A stretch of 64,000 bases of DNA from Trifolium pratense (GCF_020283565.1 NC_060062.1:8221322-8285321); one strand, 5' to 3'. Counted from the first letter of the stretch, positions 1 to 11,801 are shown. Translations and numbers: made by a program. The notes: generated from the sequence alone by a model not told the origin.

Positions 1-576
1 TTTTACAATGTGAGATACACAAGGCAAGAGACACGTCATTCCAAGAAAGACACTGTACTTCAAATGTGCCGAGTCACCAACTTATACAAATGTTGGTCAT
101 CTACCGAACGATCGAAACATTGAGGGCGTCTGTTATCGGCAAATTTGAAAGTTTGCCTACTATGAAACATGGAACTTACCAACAAAAACAAGGAAAAACA
201 ACAAATATCATCATCATTATCATTATTATCATTATCAGAAACATTGTAAAATTCCACATGGACACTAGATCCATTTCCCCACCATAATTTTGGACTCATC
301 AATAGAGGACATATGTTATAAGAGGATTCATAAAGTCTAGAAACACTTCCCATTTTCAGTATACAAGGCATTGTAAAAGAAGTATTACATTACATTATAT
401 ATGGTCATTATTCTTTTATTGACATTTTATGATTCACATTGGGAGAAAAAGCCATGATGAATGAGTTTTATCCCATGTAGTCTGCATCACACCAATGCAT
501 CACTGACTGTAACATGATGATTTATGATGATGGCATCAAGGTGATATTGGTAGCCAGAAAAATATGATTAAGCATA
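1..576. other. 3' flank of E1-beta gene; no gene seen
   Basis: AT-rich sequence downstream of the E1-beta stop codon, probably holding its 3' UTR. An imperfect ATC/ATT trinucleotide tract lies near 199-235. The short reading frames here are low-complexity and match no family I recognise. Confidence 0.5.
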
Positions 577-3500
577 TCAGTAGTTGACAGTTGATTTAAT
601 TGCATCCAATATCTGCATGATTAAATGAGTGACACTTGCATCAGTCAAATCCTACTTATGTCCCTTATTATGAGGAAATCAGATTCCATATAGTTACCAA
701 TCCGCGCATTCACTCAATCAGCATATTGGTGTACAAATTTTGAGCTCGGTATTTTAGTTTTAAAAAAATGAGAATTGTAATTTAAAATGAGACTTATATA
801 TAAGAAAAAAAATATTAAGATAAACAATTTACCTTATTCTTGGTTGGCATGTAGAAGGGTTCAAAAACAAGAGGAAAAGGAGTGTCTAAACCACAAACTC
901 TTGCTACAGGTGCCTCTAACTGTACAACATGAGAGGAAGAAAGCCATTAGAGTTTAGACAAGTTTCAGCTGAATTTTGTTTATCATAAAGACATATATAT
1001 AACCATTTTCATGAAGTATGCAATGTGGGATATTTCCAAAACATGACTCATAATGAAATTGAAAAGTATACCCTTTTGGCCTCAAGAATCTTTACTTGAA
1101 GTTATAAATTAAAGGTTGGATTCATACCCGTGAGAAGCAGCGTTCAAGAATGGAAGCCGAGATTTCTGCGCCAAAACCTCCAGTCACTGGAGCTTCATGA
1201 CTAATCTACACAGTACATTCAATGCATCATAATGTAGGGTAATACCGATCCGCATTTTGGTATTTAATATTTATTCTATAAAATACTTTACTCACAAGCA
1301 GTCTTCCTGTCTTCTTTACTGATGCCTCAACAGTTTCTTTATCCCAAGGAATTAGTGTCTTCAGATCTATCAATTCACAAGAAATTCCCTCCTGCAGAAT
1401 TTCTTAGTAAAATTACGATTTCATGATGTAGATCTAATTCCTCATACAGTAATATATACTCTTGGAAATGGAAAATTATAATGTCAAACTGTCATTACAA
1501 ACTGTGCTGAATAGATATCATGTGTATTGGAACACCTAAAGATCGTGGTTTGACGGCGTTCGAAATTGTGGCTAACTATGTTCAGTGGATGGATAATGAG
1601 TTGTGACACCTTGTCATATTTATTAATCATCTGCTGAACGTAATTAACCACATATTTGAACTGCACTAACCATCCAAATTATTAAAATTTGTTCCCAATT
1701 TTGTGTCAAAATGTCGATTTCGATACACAAATATGATGTAATGCAGATTACATGTTCTAACTCTTTATGTTTCAAAGAAACAATCACTTACTTTTTCAGC
1801 ATCAAGGCAAGCTTGTTCCATTATAGATAATTGAGCTCCCCATCCAACAAGTGTAATATCGCATCCTTGCCGAATCACCTGAGTAAGTACAGAGTTAAAG
1901 GTTGACACAAAAATGTATCAATAATGTTATGCAATATGAAGAACTTCTTTTTCTTCTTCATTGGGACTTTTGTGTACCTCAGCTTCAGATAAAGGCGTCA
2001 TGTAATCATCCTCTGGTACTTCTTCAACGGCCAAACGATAAAGCCACTGAAAAAATGAATCGCATAATCAAAACTACAAATGTCACATACTGTAATTATG
2101 TGCACATAATTCATTAAGGTTGTTTTAGAAGAATAAGAATACAACCTTTGGTTCAAAAAATACAATAGGATTCGGATCTCGTATGCAAGATAACAATAAC
2201 CCTTTTGCTTCTTTTGGACTTCGAGGGATGACCACCTATACCAGAAACACTCTTGAGGCATTTGCGAAAAAAGGAATCAATTACGAAGATAGGAAAAGCC
2301 AACATGATAAACAATCATTGTTCTCAAACAATCCTAATTCTTTCATCGCCCAATATCTCTTAGTTCTCATAGATCCTAAATATACGCATTTTCTATTATC
2401 TATGTCATATATATGTTACAATATGCTCTGGTTTGTATCTATGATTATCAAAATATTACTTTAAACCCTTCAAAATCTTCCATCTACCTATTCATAAACC
2501 CCTTTTACACTTGAGATCTGTTTGGATTGACTTATTTGAGTTTATCTAATAGCATACGAGCTTGTGAGACTGTTTGCAAGCGCTTACGTAAACAACTTAT
2601 GGCAGGTTCATAAGCTGTTTTCAACTTATATGCTAACAATTTGACTTTATTTTACCTTTCGTTAAAGAAATAACTTATACATAAGAACTCATATGATAAG
2701 CTCATAGCATAAGCACTTAATTAAGATGTTTATCCAAACAGGATCCCGATCTTCCTAGTTGAATGATTGAGCTATTATACACATAGATTCAACTCATGCT
2801 ACACTACTTTAGAGCTTTAAACATTTCTATAGTCCATAGAACTGTCAAACACGACATTGTAAATGGCTTAATCTTTTGAAAAAGAGAAACATAAGTACCA
2901 AAAAATTAGGTTCTAAATAACAAAATAAAATCCATATGAAAACACCATACTTTGATACCAGGAACATGACAGAAGAAAGCCTCGGGAGATTGAGAGTGGT
3001 AATGTCCACCATGGCCAACAGCTCCATAAGGGGTTCTAATTGTTAAACCTATAAGGATGTTAAAAAAATATTTATACAAGTGAAAATTTAGATAAAGCCG
3101 AAATCTTCAACGCTGGAGCAGCAAAAGAATTTTACCGCCGCAGTTAAATTGGTTTCCACTCCGGTATCTGAATTTAGCAGCTTCATTGACAATCTAGAAA
3201 CCAAAATTAGTCAATTACTGATCAAAAGAGGCGTTGAATAAGACTAACCAAAGCCTTATGAAGAGATCATGCCTGATCAAAAGCAGGAAAAATATAATCT
3301 GCAAACTGGATTTCTGCTATGGCTCGATTTCCCTGATATGTAAAAACATATAGTAGCTTAAATTCATTATATAACAGAAAAGTTGATTATATCAGATTGC
3401 AGTATGGTTTGATAGTAAAACAAGTAAATTATTTTAACCTACTCACCATAGCTGCTAGACCAATGCCAAAGCCAACGATACCCTGCGAGTATTTTTTCAA

Positions 3501-4621
3501 TATCAATTTACAAAATTAATGCTTAGGATATACTAATCATCATAGACAATAAAAAGAAGAAACTCAACATCAAACCATGTTCTAGAAAATGTTCTTTTGA
3601 CACTATTTTTCCTTCTTTTTTGGATAGAAAGTTATCCTCGTCTTATACGTCTTAAACTTTCCTTGCGAGTTGTGAGATTTTTTAATGTTTTCATATTCCT
3701 ACTGTGTGTTCTCTGTTTGTGTTTTTCGAGTCTGGTTTGTTTTGAACCAGGGTTGCTATTCTAACACAAAGGAAGCATGAAATGCATAATCAAATACCTG
3801 CTCACAGAGAGGAGTATTGAAAACCCTATTTTTACCAAATCGATCTGCTAATCCAGTTGTGCAACGGAACACACCACCAAAGCCTACATCTTCTCCAAAA
3901 ACATAAGCACTGCAATGAAATGCAGGAGGAGAATATAAGGAGGTACACATGATATTTATCTTATATATTCACTGTATCACAAATGAAATTTGAGCATCAT
4001 GGAAAAAACTTTTAATGTAACTGATAAAACTATGTGACAAAGACACTCTTAATATAAAGTTCAATTCACCAATTGCATTCATACCACTTTTCAAACACAC
4101 TTCAATATAAAGCTTCCAGTAGCAACCTTTGTTTACAATGCAATAATCTCAGAATAATGTTTTACAAAAAGGGTGTTGAAACTTTATAATTACTAGCAAC
4201 TATTTGTCATCTTCATTATTCAATACTAGATAAAACCTCAACCTAGATAACCACATCCCTGATAGAAGCCACTAATCTAGTTATGTAACTTCAATCAATC
4301 AAAAACCATATAATTGGGCTCAAGTGGTTAATGAGCTCCCCCCGGGATGAATGTCAGACTTTACTTACCTCCTGGACATATGTCGCGACCAGATAGCAAT
4401 AATCACATACCTTTCTTATTATCCTTATACAGAAAAAGAATGAATGAAACTAACCGAGGATCAGTGTCCAATGCAATATGAAGAGCCTGATTAATAGCAG
4501 AATACAGGTTCAATGATTTAACACCATTCTCACTAACATCTTTCTGAATGCATGAGGTGGACAAACCCCTCTTGGAAACCAAAGAGACCCATTTTCCTAA
4601 TCTCTTCACAGATGTTGACAT
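577..4621 (-). CDS. BCKDHB: 2-oxoisovalerate dehydrogenase E1 subunit beta, mitochondrial (13 exons)
   Basis: Beta subunit of the thiamine-diphosphate E1 component of the mitochondrial branched-chain 2-oxoacid dehydrogenase complex, which decarboxylates the keto acids of Leu, Ile and Val; it pairs with E1-alpha. Exons read on the minus strand: 4621-4455, 3909-3798, 3482-3447, 3332-3273, 3193-3136, 3048-2951, 2235-2146, 2046-1978, 1878-1792, 1391-1296, 1205-1128, 919-833, 612-577. They total 1074 nt (357 aa), keep frame throughout and end in VNY-stop. Residues 1 to about 33 are Arg/Lys/Ser-rich, like a mitochondrial presequence. Family blocks seen include [40 protein letters not shown] and [12 protein letters not shown]. 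Length fits plant homologues. Every intron is GT-AG except intron 4, whose donor is GC (3272-3271). No lesion seen. Confidence 0.95.
2518..2741. mobile_element. MITE inside intron 6 of the E1-beta gene
   Basis: The element starts CTGTTTGGAT and ends ATCCAAACAG, a 10-bp perfect terminal inverted repeat. GAT on both sides may be a short target duplication. It is about 224 bp with no coding capacity. A diverged fragment with the same start lies near 61077. Confidence 0.65.
4312..4395 (+). repeat. Possible tRNA-derived SINE fragment in intron 1
   Basis: The stretch around GGGCTCAAGTGGTTAATGAG resembles the A-box part of tRNA-derived plant SINEs. No clear B box or poly-A tail follows, so this is only a weak call. 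Confidence 0.25.
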
Positions 4622-4811
4622 GTCTTCTTATCTATGGAAGAAATGAGAAACTTGCTGAAAACAATAGCTAGCACCCAAAATTGACTTGAACTTGAATCAA
4701 ACCAAAGTTCTTGTCTTTTCTCTTCAATTTATGAATCTTGAGTGTTTGAGGCAATTGGGTATGCTTAGAAGTTGAAGATTTTCAATGATTGCTCAAAACA
4801 GTTCATGAAAG

Positions 4812-5545
4812 GGGAAGGTTAGAAAAAAAACAGAAAAATGAAAAGGGTATGGATTTGGATTATTTAAGGTTTCAAAAATCAGTAAAAATAAAATCTCAAC
4901 CGTTAAAATTGTTGTTATTTAGATGAATGAGAATGGTAGTTGGTATAGATTTTGGTGCATCTTAGGTTGTCGTTATTCAGAAAACAGCAAGTGGATAAGG
5001 TTGCATGGTGTGTGTCTGAGTTGAGTCATAGTCCTTATCGAGCTCCAAAGCCTAATTCTTCATTCCTTTATATAATTCAACTTATTGGTAAACTAAGGTG
5101 ATTAATGTTTTAATTAAAAACCAAACGTGTCTTCGAATTATTGGTTCATTGGCCAAACTATTGAATTATTATTCGAACCGCATGATTAAATCGGATAAAA
5201 ATGCATAACCTGGTTGAATAAACCAATATCTATAACAAAACTATATAAACATTAAACCAGGTTGATACGGATGACTCGGTCCCTAAAAAGAGTATCACAC
5301 AATAAAATAGTACAAATTTAAATAAATTCAAGTTTCAAAATATTATAATTCGTATGAATTGTATAAGTTTTCAGTCTCAAAATATAAATATCAAAATATC
5401 ATAATTTCATAATTTCACAAGTTCAATATTTAATTCAAATTTTAAACATAGTCGCACGCACAATAAAATAGTATAAATCTAAATAAATTTTAAACAAACT
5501 CTAACTCTTGAATTCATATGAATCATATCAGTTCTCAATCTCACT
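4812..5545 (-). promoter_or_regulatory. Upstream region of E1-beta gene, duplicated at 24415-25185
   Basis: This block lies 5' of the E1-beta start codon. A copy, roughly 90-95% identical by eye, sits at 24415-25185 upstream of the resistance gene, in the same orientation relative to its gene. Read on the minus strand it holds ATTATATAAAGG (5076-5065), a good TATA-like sequence about 450 bp from the ATG. Whether it is the true promoter is unproven; it could be a mobile repeat. Confidence 0.5.
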
Positions 5546-5627
5546 TTCTAATTTCAATTTCAATAAAAAAAATTTTGAAAAAAAGGTTAAAACCGCGCCA
5601 TTTTTTTAAGAAAATAAAATAGGAAAA

Positions 5628-5790
5628 TGCTAAATAGTGTCCCCGGGGCACTCTTTAAGAAACCAAATATAGTAATATTACATTGGAGTTTGTGCAGTCA
5701 ACGTCTCGAAAGTGTAAACAGTGTTATTTTTAATTTTAAAATTTCCTTTTTTGGTTTCCTTAACCAGTGCCCCGGGGGCACCGGTTAGCA
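5628..5790. mobile_element. Short MITE with CCCCGGGG-bearing inverted ends
   Basis: The left end TGCTAAATAGTGTCCCCGG and the right end, read inverted as TGCTAACCGGTGCCCCCGG, form an imperfect terminal inverted repeat that continues through GGGCAC to AAGAAACC/AAGGAAACC. It is about 163 bp and non-coding. Confidence 0.65.
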
Positions 5791-6157
5791 TGACCCAATA
5801 AAATAAAATAAATAAGCATTGAACCGACCTATTTTAAAAAACCACTAGTTTGCCGGTTTTTAGGGTTAAGTAAGGCTAAACTCTAACAATTTTAAGATGG
5901 TATTATTAGAGTTGCTCCATGATCCGCTAGGCCACTTGCTATCATGTTAGTGATCAGACCAGCCACGATTTATATCTGCGCACCACGTCCAATAGTGTTG
6001 GGACGAGGGTGTGTGTTAACTAAGAGTTCTACATCAATCTGGTCAGGATTGAGTTATGCCAAACTTTCAATTCTAAAGATTTGTCTTTCTTGTAGAAAAA
6101 ACATAAGAAATAGAAATGGCTGTGTGACAACTAATGAAATTGTGTCACAATTAATAG

Positions 6158-6222
6158 GTACGTGGGATTGGGGGAAACGTATGATCTCATGCAAGTGTTT
6201 TATTAATTTATCAAATCAGAGA
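6158..6222 (+). pseudogene. SCPL exon 2 fragment, fused to defensin-like remnant
   Basis: After an intact acceptor (TTAATAG) the sequence reads as the start of SCPL exon 2 (YVGLGET...MQVFY), then hits TAA and leaves the family at CAAATCAGAGA. The preceding 230 bp match intron 1 of the three long SCPL copies. A second copy of this fusion is at 29393. Confidence 0.7.
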
Positions 6223-6233
6223 CAAACCATGGC

Positions 6234-6423
6234 ATGCAGTTGGGAAACACTCCCAAGGAGTGTGGAACTAGATATAATGAGGAAGGAGAACAATGTGGAC
6301 AACAATGTCAAGGAGTAGGAGACTGATGTTTTCTGCTACCATGAAGACATAGAGAAGAATTACTGTCACTGTCATCACTTCCACGACAGCGAGGAGGACA
6401 ACCTTGCCTACTTCAGATCTTGA
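6234..6423 (+). pseudogene. Defensin-like (cysteine-rich peptide) remnant, copy 1
   Basis: Translated pieces contain C-x3-C (CGQQC) and, after a one-base frame change near 6321-6324, a cysteine followed by C-x-C, the spacing of CSab/defensin-like peptides. Compared with the copy at 29468, about 21 bases between the first cysteines and a short piece near the 3' end are missing, and the second C-x-C cysteine codon region is altered (CHC rather than CDC). No signal-peptide exon is seen. The family is inferred from cysteine spacing only. Confidence 0.4.
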
Positions 6424-6428
6424 GATTC

Positions 6429-6651
6429 TGTTAAGTGATGCTCATGATCAAGCTTTAAGTTGCAATATACATTGTACAGCTAACATTTTGTAACTAACTT
6501 GTAGCACAAGTTACTGTGTAGGTAGTGTAGCTTAGCTTATGGTAGATCATCTATGATTGTATATAAGTGATGTTAGTGTAAGAACAATTCATTCTATTCA
6601 ATAATGAAGAAACTTTTCCTTCAATTCCCTTTCTATTCTTGAATCATAACA
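6429..6651 (+). repeat. 5' LTR of Copia element 1
   Basis: Begins TGTTAAGTGATG and ends GAATCATAACA. It is the same sequence as 11021-11243. It should contain the element's promoter. Confidence 0.95.
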
Positions 6652-6732
6652 TGGTATCATCCGCCTTCAAGATCCTAACCGTTTTTCCACCACCGTAACC
6701 GTTTTCTTCCGCCGCTGTAACCGTTTTTCATC

Positions 6733-9700
6733 ATGGTTCGAGCTCAACCTGATCCCGTTCTTGACAATTCTTCTCCTTACTATGTTCATCCCGGCGATGG
6801 ACCTTCCTCTGTCATCGTTACTCCTCTTCTCACCGGCGCTAACTACCATTCTTGGTCACGTTCTATGAAACGTGCGCTCGGTGCGAAGATGAAGCTTGAT
6901 TTCATCACCGGTGCTCTTCCAATGCCGGATGATGACTTTGATCCTGCCTATCGTGCTTGGCATCGTTGCAATCAGTTGATTTCATCTTGGATTTTGAACT
7001 CCATTTCTCCTTCGATTGCTCAATCTGTCGTGTTCATGGAGAACGCCATTGATATATGGAATGATCTTCGTGAACGTTTCTCGCAAGGTGATCTGGTTCG
7101 TATCTCTGAACTTCAACAAGAAATCTATGCTTTGAAACAAGATAATCGTTCTGTAACTGATTTCTACTCTGAACTCAAGACTCTTTGGGAGGAATTAGAA
7201 TTGTATCTTCCAATTCCTTCTTGCACTTGTCGTCAGCGTTGTGTTTGCGAAGCTATGAGGTCTGCGCGTAGAAATCACATCTTGCTTCAAACCGTTCGTT
7301 TCCTAACTGGTTTGAATGAGAATTTCTCTACTGTTAGGTCACAGATCTTGATTATGGAGCCTCTTCCTCCAATTAACCGAGTTTTCTCCTTAGTTATCCA
7401 GCATGAACGCCAAGGTAACTTTGCTGAAATTGATGATTCTAAGATTTTGGTTAATGCTGCAAGATCTGCAAAACCTTCTTCTAGTTCCAAATCTTCTACT
7501 CGTAGTTGTTCTTACTGTGGAAAGGACAATCATGTGGTTGAAAATTGCTTCAAAAAGAATGGTGTACCTCCACACATGAAGAAGTATTCATCTGCTCATA
7601 ATGTTGCAGCTGAGGGAGGTAGTGTTGATTCTAATGTTGCTCCTACTCCTCCATCACTCTCTCAAGATCAGTATGATAAGCTCATGACTCTCCTTCAGAA
7701 TTCTAATCTTGCTTCCAATGTTGGTTCTGCAAGCTCCAATCAGGTTGGTTCTTCCATCATCACTGATCATTCATCAGTGATTCACAAAGGTATTCATCTT
7801 TCTTCTCATAATGCATGTGTTCTTGGCACTTGGATCATTGATTCAGGTGCTAGTCACCACATATGCAACTCATTATCTTGGTTTCAATCATATATTGAAA
7901 TCAATCCTATTCACATTAAATTACCTAATGGAAATTTTGCAATTGCCAAATATTCTGGTATTGTTAATTTTTCTTCAAAATTAGTCATTCATGATGTTCT
8001 ATATGTGCCTGCTTTTTCAATCAATTTAATTGCTGTGTCCAAACTTTGTAGTTCATCTAATTACAATGTTAATTTCACTGGTTCACAATGTGTCATTCAG
8101 GACAAGAAGTGCTTGAAGATGATTGGTTCTGGTGATGAGCATGAAGGCCTGTATCATCTTAAGCTCACAGATAGTTTGGCTCATGTTGCTTCCATTGATG
8201 GTTCTAACCATGCCACCATTCCCAAAACAGCTATATGGCATTTTAGATTAGGGCACCCTTCCCATCATAGACTTGTTAGTATGAAAAACAAATTCCCTTA
8301 TGTAATAGCAGATCATAAAGGAATATGTGACATTTGTCACCTTGCTAGGTTTAAGAAATTACCTTATGGTAATAGTTTTAATAAAGCACTTGCTGCTTAT
8401 GATGTAATTCATTTTGACATTTGGGGCCCTATATCAATAAAATCTGTTCATGGTTATTCATATTTTCTAACTGCTGTAGATGATTATAGCAGATTTACTT
8501 GGATTATCTTAATGAAGTCTAAAGCTGAAACTAGAACTCATATAGTAACCTTACTTAAAATGATAAAAACTCAATATAATCACCAAGTCAAAATTGTTAG
8601 GTCTGATAATGGACCTGAGTTTCTAATGCATGATTACTACTCTTCTAATGGCATTTTACATCAAACAAGTTGTGTGGAATCTCCACAACAAAATGGTAGA
8701 GTGGAGAGGAAACATCAACATCTTTTGAACATTGGTAGAGCTCTCTTATATCAGTCTAATTTGCCTAAAAATTTCTGGTCTTATGCTGTGTTGCATGCTG
8801 CATACATCATTAATAGAATTCCCACACTTGTACTTGAAAATAAATCACCATATGAAATGTTGCATCAATCCTTACCTGATTTAAATGATTTGAAAGTTTT
8901 TGGTTCTCTTGCATATGCATCTACTTTAACTGCTAATAGAACAAAACTATCACCAAGGGGTAGAAAATGCATTTTCTTAGGCTACAAGCAAGGTGTCAAA
9001 GGCACCATCCTTTTTGATCTTGAAACCAGAGACATTTTCATTTCAAGAAATGTTAAACATTTTGATCATATTTTACCTTATACTACCAACAATTCCAAAA
9101 ACCATTGGCATTACCATTCAATCCTTGACAGTGATTCCATCACTCCCTCACCAGATAATTCAACTCAATACTTTGACACTCCTGCCATTACACCACCAAA
9201 TGACTCACCTCCTAACACACCTGACCAACAAAATAATTTACCTAACCAACAACATAATTTACCTAACTCTACACCAACTGCTACTTCACCATTGGTTAGG
9301 CCTGACAGGATAAAGCATAAACCTTCCTATCTGTCTGATTATGTCTGCAGTTCTTCAGATTCATCCACACAGCCATCATCTCCAGGTATTCTCTATCCTA
9401 TCTCCTCTTTTCATTCTTTAGATCATCTGTCTTCTTCACATAGTGTCTACACAATGTCTCTCACACAACACACAGAACCTAAAACCTATGCTGAAGCTTG
9501 TAAATCAGAACATTGGATACAAGCTATGAATTCTGAGCTTGAGGCATTGGCTCGTACTGGCACTTGGAAGATTGTAGATTTACCACCTAATGTTAAGCCA
9601 ATTGGTAACAAGTGGGTTTACAAAATTAAGCACAAGTCTGATGGCACCATAGAGAGATACAAGGCCAGACTTGTAGCTAAAGGCTATAACCAGGTAGAAG

Positions 9701-11085
9701 GTCTTGATTTCTTTGACACTTTCTCACCTGTTGCTAAACTCACTACAGTTAGAATGCTTCTTGCCATTGCATCTATTAAAGGGTGGTTCTTACATCAGTT
9801 GGATGTAAATAATGCCTTCTTGCATGGAGATTTACAGGAGAATGTTTATATGCAAATACCAGATGGTGTTCAGTGCACTAAGCCTAACCAAGTATGTAAG
9901 CTGCTCAAGAGTTTGTATGGTTTGAAGCAAGCCAGCAGGAAGTGGTATGAGAAGCTTACATCTTTGTTAGTCAGGGAGGGATATACACAATCCACCTCTG
10001 ATTATTCATTATTCACACTCAATCAACAAAACAACTTCACTGCATTACTTATATATGTTGATGATGTGATATTGGCTGGCACTAATATGCAAGAGATAGA
10101 TAGAATCAAATGTATTCTGGATCACAACTTTAAAATCAAGGATTTGGGAGTTGTGAAGTACTTTCTTGGATTGGAAGTTGCTCATTCTAAAGAAGGCATC
10201 AGCATTTCTCAGAGGAAATACTGTCTTGATCTGCTCAATGACTCAGGTTTGCTTGGCTCCAAACCTGCATCTACACCTCTGGATCCTTCCATCAAGCTAC
10301 ATCAAGACAATGGGAAACCATTTGAAGATATAAGCTTGTACAGGAGACTTGTAGGGAAATTGTTATATCTCACAAACACTAGGCCTGATATAACATATGC
10401 AACACAACAGTTAAGTCAGTTCTTGCATAACCCTACTGTGACACACTACAAAGCAGCATGTAGAGTCATTAGATACCTCAAGCACAATCCTGGTAGAGGC
10501 CTCATGTTCCACAGAAACACAGATATGCATCTCCTTGGTTATTCAGATGCTGACTGGGCAGGGTGCTTAGATACAAGGAAATCAACAACTGGATATTGCT
10601 TCTTCTTAGGTTCATCACTAGTTTCATGGAAAGCTAAGAAGCAGTCAACTATATCCAAATCATCCTCTGAAGCAGAATATAGAGCACTATCTTCAGCAAC
10701 TTGTGAATTAACATGGCTGCTATACTTGCTGAAAGATTTACACATTGAAAGCTCCAAACAGCCAGTGTTGTTCTGTGACAACCAGAGTGCTTTGCACATA
10801 GCTTCCAATCCTGTCTTTCATGAAAGGACTAAGCATATAGAGATTGACTGTCACCTTGTTAGAGAGAAGGTACAAGAAGGCTTGATGAGGTTACTTCCTA
10901 TATCAACACATGATCAGGTAGCAGATTTTTTGACAAAAGCATTGCCTGCACCAAAGTTCAACAATCTCTTGTCCAAGCTTGGATTGCTTGACATATACCA
11001 AGCATCAGCTTGTGGGAGGATGTTAAGTGATGCTCATGATCAAGCTTTAAGTTGCAATATACATTGTACAGCTAACATTTTGTAA
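6733..11085 (+). CDS. Copia gag-pol polyprotein, 1450 aa, uninterrupted
   Basis: One frame encodes, in order: a Gag domain (about residues 20-240), a CCHC zinc knuckle (C259-x2-C-x4-H-x4-C272), an aspartic protease (IIDSGASHH near 369), a gag-pre-integrase HxxC-type zinc site and integrase core (HFDIWGP near 559), reverse transcriptase (active site YVDD near 1108) and RNase H (YSDADWAGC near 1267). The order protease-integrase-RT-RNase H defines Copia. The last 20 or so codons run into the 3' LTR, so the C-terminus ends inside the repeat. No stop or frameshift. The start is the first ATG after the LTR that includes the conserved Gag N-terminus. Confidence 0.93.
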   Translation: MVRAQPDPVLDNSSPYYVHPGDGPSSVIVTPLLTGANYHSWSRSMKRALGAKMKLDFITGALPMPDDDFDPAYRAWHRCNQLISSWILNSISPSIAQSVVFMENAIDIWNDLRERFSQGDLVRISELQQEIYALKQDNRSVTDFYSELKTLWEELELYLPIPSCTCRQRCVCEAMRSARRNHILLQTVRFLTGLNENFSTVRSQILIMEPLPPINRVFSLVIQHERQGNFAEIDDSKILVNAARSAKPSSSSKSSTRSCSYCGKDNHVVENCFKKNGVPPHMKKYSSAHNVAAEGGSVDSNVAPTPPSLSQDQYDKLMTLLQNSNLASNVGSASSNQVGSSIITDHSSVIHKGIHLSSHNACVLGTWIIDSGASHHICNSLSWFQSYIEINPIHIKLPNGNFAIAKYSGIVNFSSKLVIHDVLYVPAFSINLIAVSKLCSSSNYNVNFTGSQCVIQDKKCLKMIGSGDEHEGLYHLKLTDSLAHVASIDGSNHATIPKTAIWHFRLGHPSHHRLVSMKNKFPYVIADHKGICDICHLARFKKLPYGNSFNKALAAYDVIHFDIWGPISIKSVHGYSYFLTAVDDYSRFTWIILMKSKAETRTHIVTLLKMIKTQYNHQVKIVRSDNGPEFLMHDYYSSNGILHQTSCVESPQQNGRVERKHQHLLNIGRALLYQSNLPKNFWSYAVLHAAYIINRIPTLVLENKSPYEMLHQSLPDLNDLKVFGSLAYASTLTANRTKLSPRGRKCIFLGYKQGVKGTILFDLETRDIFISRNVKHFDHILPYTTNNSKNHWHYHSILDSDSITPSPDNSTQYFDTPAITPPNDSPPNTPDQQNNLPNQQHNLPNSTPTATSPLVRPDRIKHKPSYLSDYVCSSSDSSTQPSSPGILYPISSFHSLDHLSSSHSVYTMSLTQHTEPKTYAEACKSEHWIQAMNSELEALARTGTWKIVDLPPNVKPIGNKWVYKIKHKSDGTIERYKARLVAKGYNQVEGLDFFDTFSPVAKLTTVRMLLAIASIKGWFLHQLDVNNAFLHGDLQENVYMQIPDGVQCTKPNQVCKLLKSLYGLKQASRKWYEKLTSLLVREGYTQSTSDYSLFTLNQQNNFTALLIYVDDVILAGTNMQEIDRIKCILDHNFKIKDLGVVKYFLGLEVAHSKEGISISQRKYCLDLLNDSGLLGSKPASTPLDPSIKLHQDNGKPFEDISLYRRLVGKLLYLTNTRPDITYATQQLSQFLHNPTVTHYKAACRVIRYLKHNPGRGLMFHRNTDMHLLGYSDADWAGCLDTRKSTTGYCFFLGSSLVSWKAKKQSTISKSSSEAEYRALSSATCELTWLLYLLKDLHIESSKQPVLFCDNQSALHIASNPVFHERTKHIEIDCHLVREKVQEGLMRLLPISTHDQVADFLTKALPAPKFNNLLSKLGLLDIYQASACGRMLSDAHDQALSCNIHCTANIL

Positions 11086-11243
11086 CTAACTTGTAGCACA
11101 AGTTACTGTGTAGGTAGTGTAGCTTAGCTTATGGTAGATCATCTATGATTGTATATAAGTGATGTTAGTGTAAGAACAATTCATTCTATTCAATAATGAA
11201 GAAACTTTTCCTTCAATTCCCTTTCTATTCTTGAATCATAACA
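11021..11243 (+). repeat. 3' LTR of Copia element 1
   Basis: Identical to the 5' LTR and followed by the target duplication GATTC. The polyprotein stop lies inside it at 11083-11085. Confidence 0.95.
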
Positions 11244-11801
11244 GATTCATTTCTTTTGCACTTTGAAATCTATGCAGGTTTGCCGTCGTCCTTGGAGGAG
11301 ACGAAGTCAAATCTTCGTCGTCCTCTCAATACGTTCTTGTTGAATTTTGAGACTCTAGGTGAGTGGTGACGGTCGTTGAGGACTACTTTTAGTTTCCTTC
11401 CAGCCGAGAGACGCAAATGTTATGTTCCTCTATCATTTGTGAATGATTTTGGACCTGGGTGATGAGGTTCATAATTCTTGAAATTTTTAATTTACATGTG
11501 CATCATGTGTCTAGTTTTTATTATTTTTTTTTAATAATAATTAAAATGAAAAGATGCTTCTCCTTTTGATAATCTTAATCTTGCACTACGTACAGCATTA
11601 AACAATAGCATGTTCAACTCAATGATTTAACTTTTTATATTGTATAGAATCAACATGTTTCTCAACAACTCATCATCTCAATCACATGACACTTTTTATA
11701 TTTTATAGAATACAACCAACATTCATCTTAATGACATGATCATTAACAAAATTATTTAAATAAGATGCTAGAGAAATTAATTGAAGCTTGCAAATTTGAA
11801 G
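11244..11801 (+). other. Upstream region of SCPL copy A
   Basis: From about 11467 (TTCATAATTCTTGAAA) the sequence matches the upstream regions of SCPL copies B (33318 onward) and C (48814 onward). The first 220 bp, including a CTCF-free, GC-richer stretch around 11280-11440, are unique to copy A in this window. No gene seen. Confidence 0.5.

Larger units (their letters stand above)
6429..11243 (+). mobile_element. Copia LTR retrotransposon, intact, identical LTRs
   Basis: A 4815-bp element with 223-bp LTRs (TG...CA) that I find identical base for base, flanked by the 5-bp duplication GATTC (6424-6428, 11244-11248). A primer-site-like TGGTATCA follows the 5' LTR and a purine tract (GTGGGAGGA) precedes the 3' LTR. 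One uninterrupted polyprotein frame fills it. The homologous locus at 29696-29703 reads TTGAGATTCATTTC without the element, which is an empty site. All of this points to recent insertion and possible competence. Confidence 0.95.
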
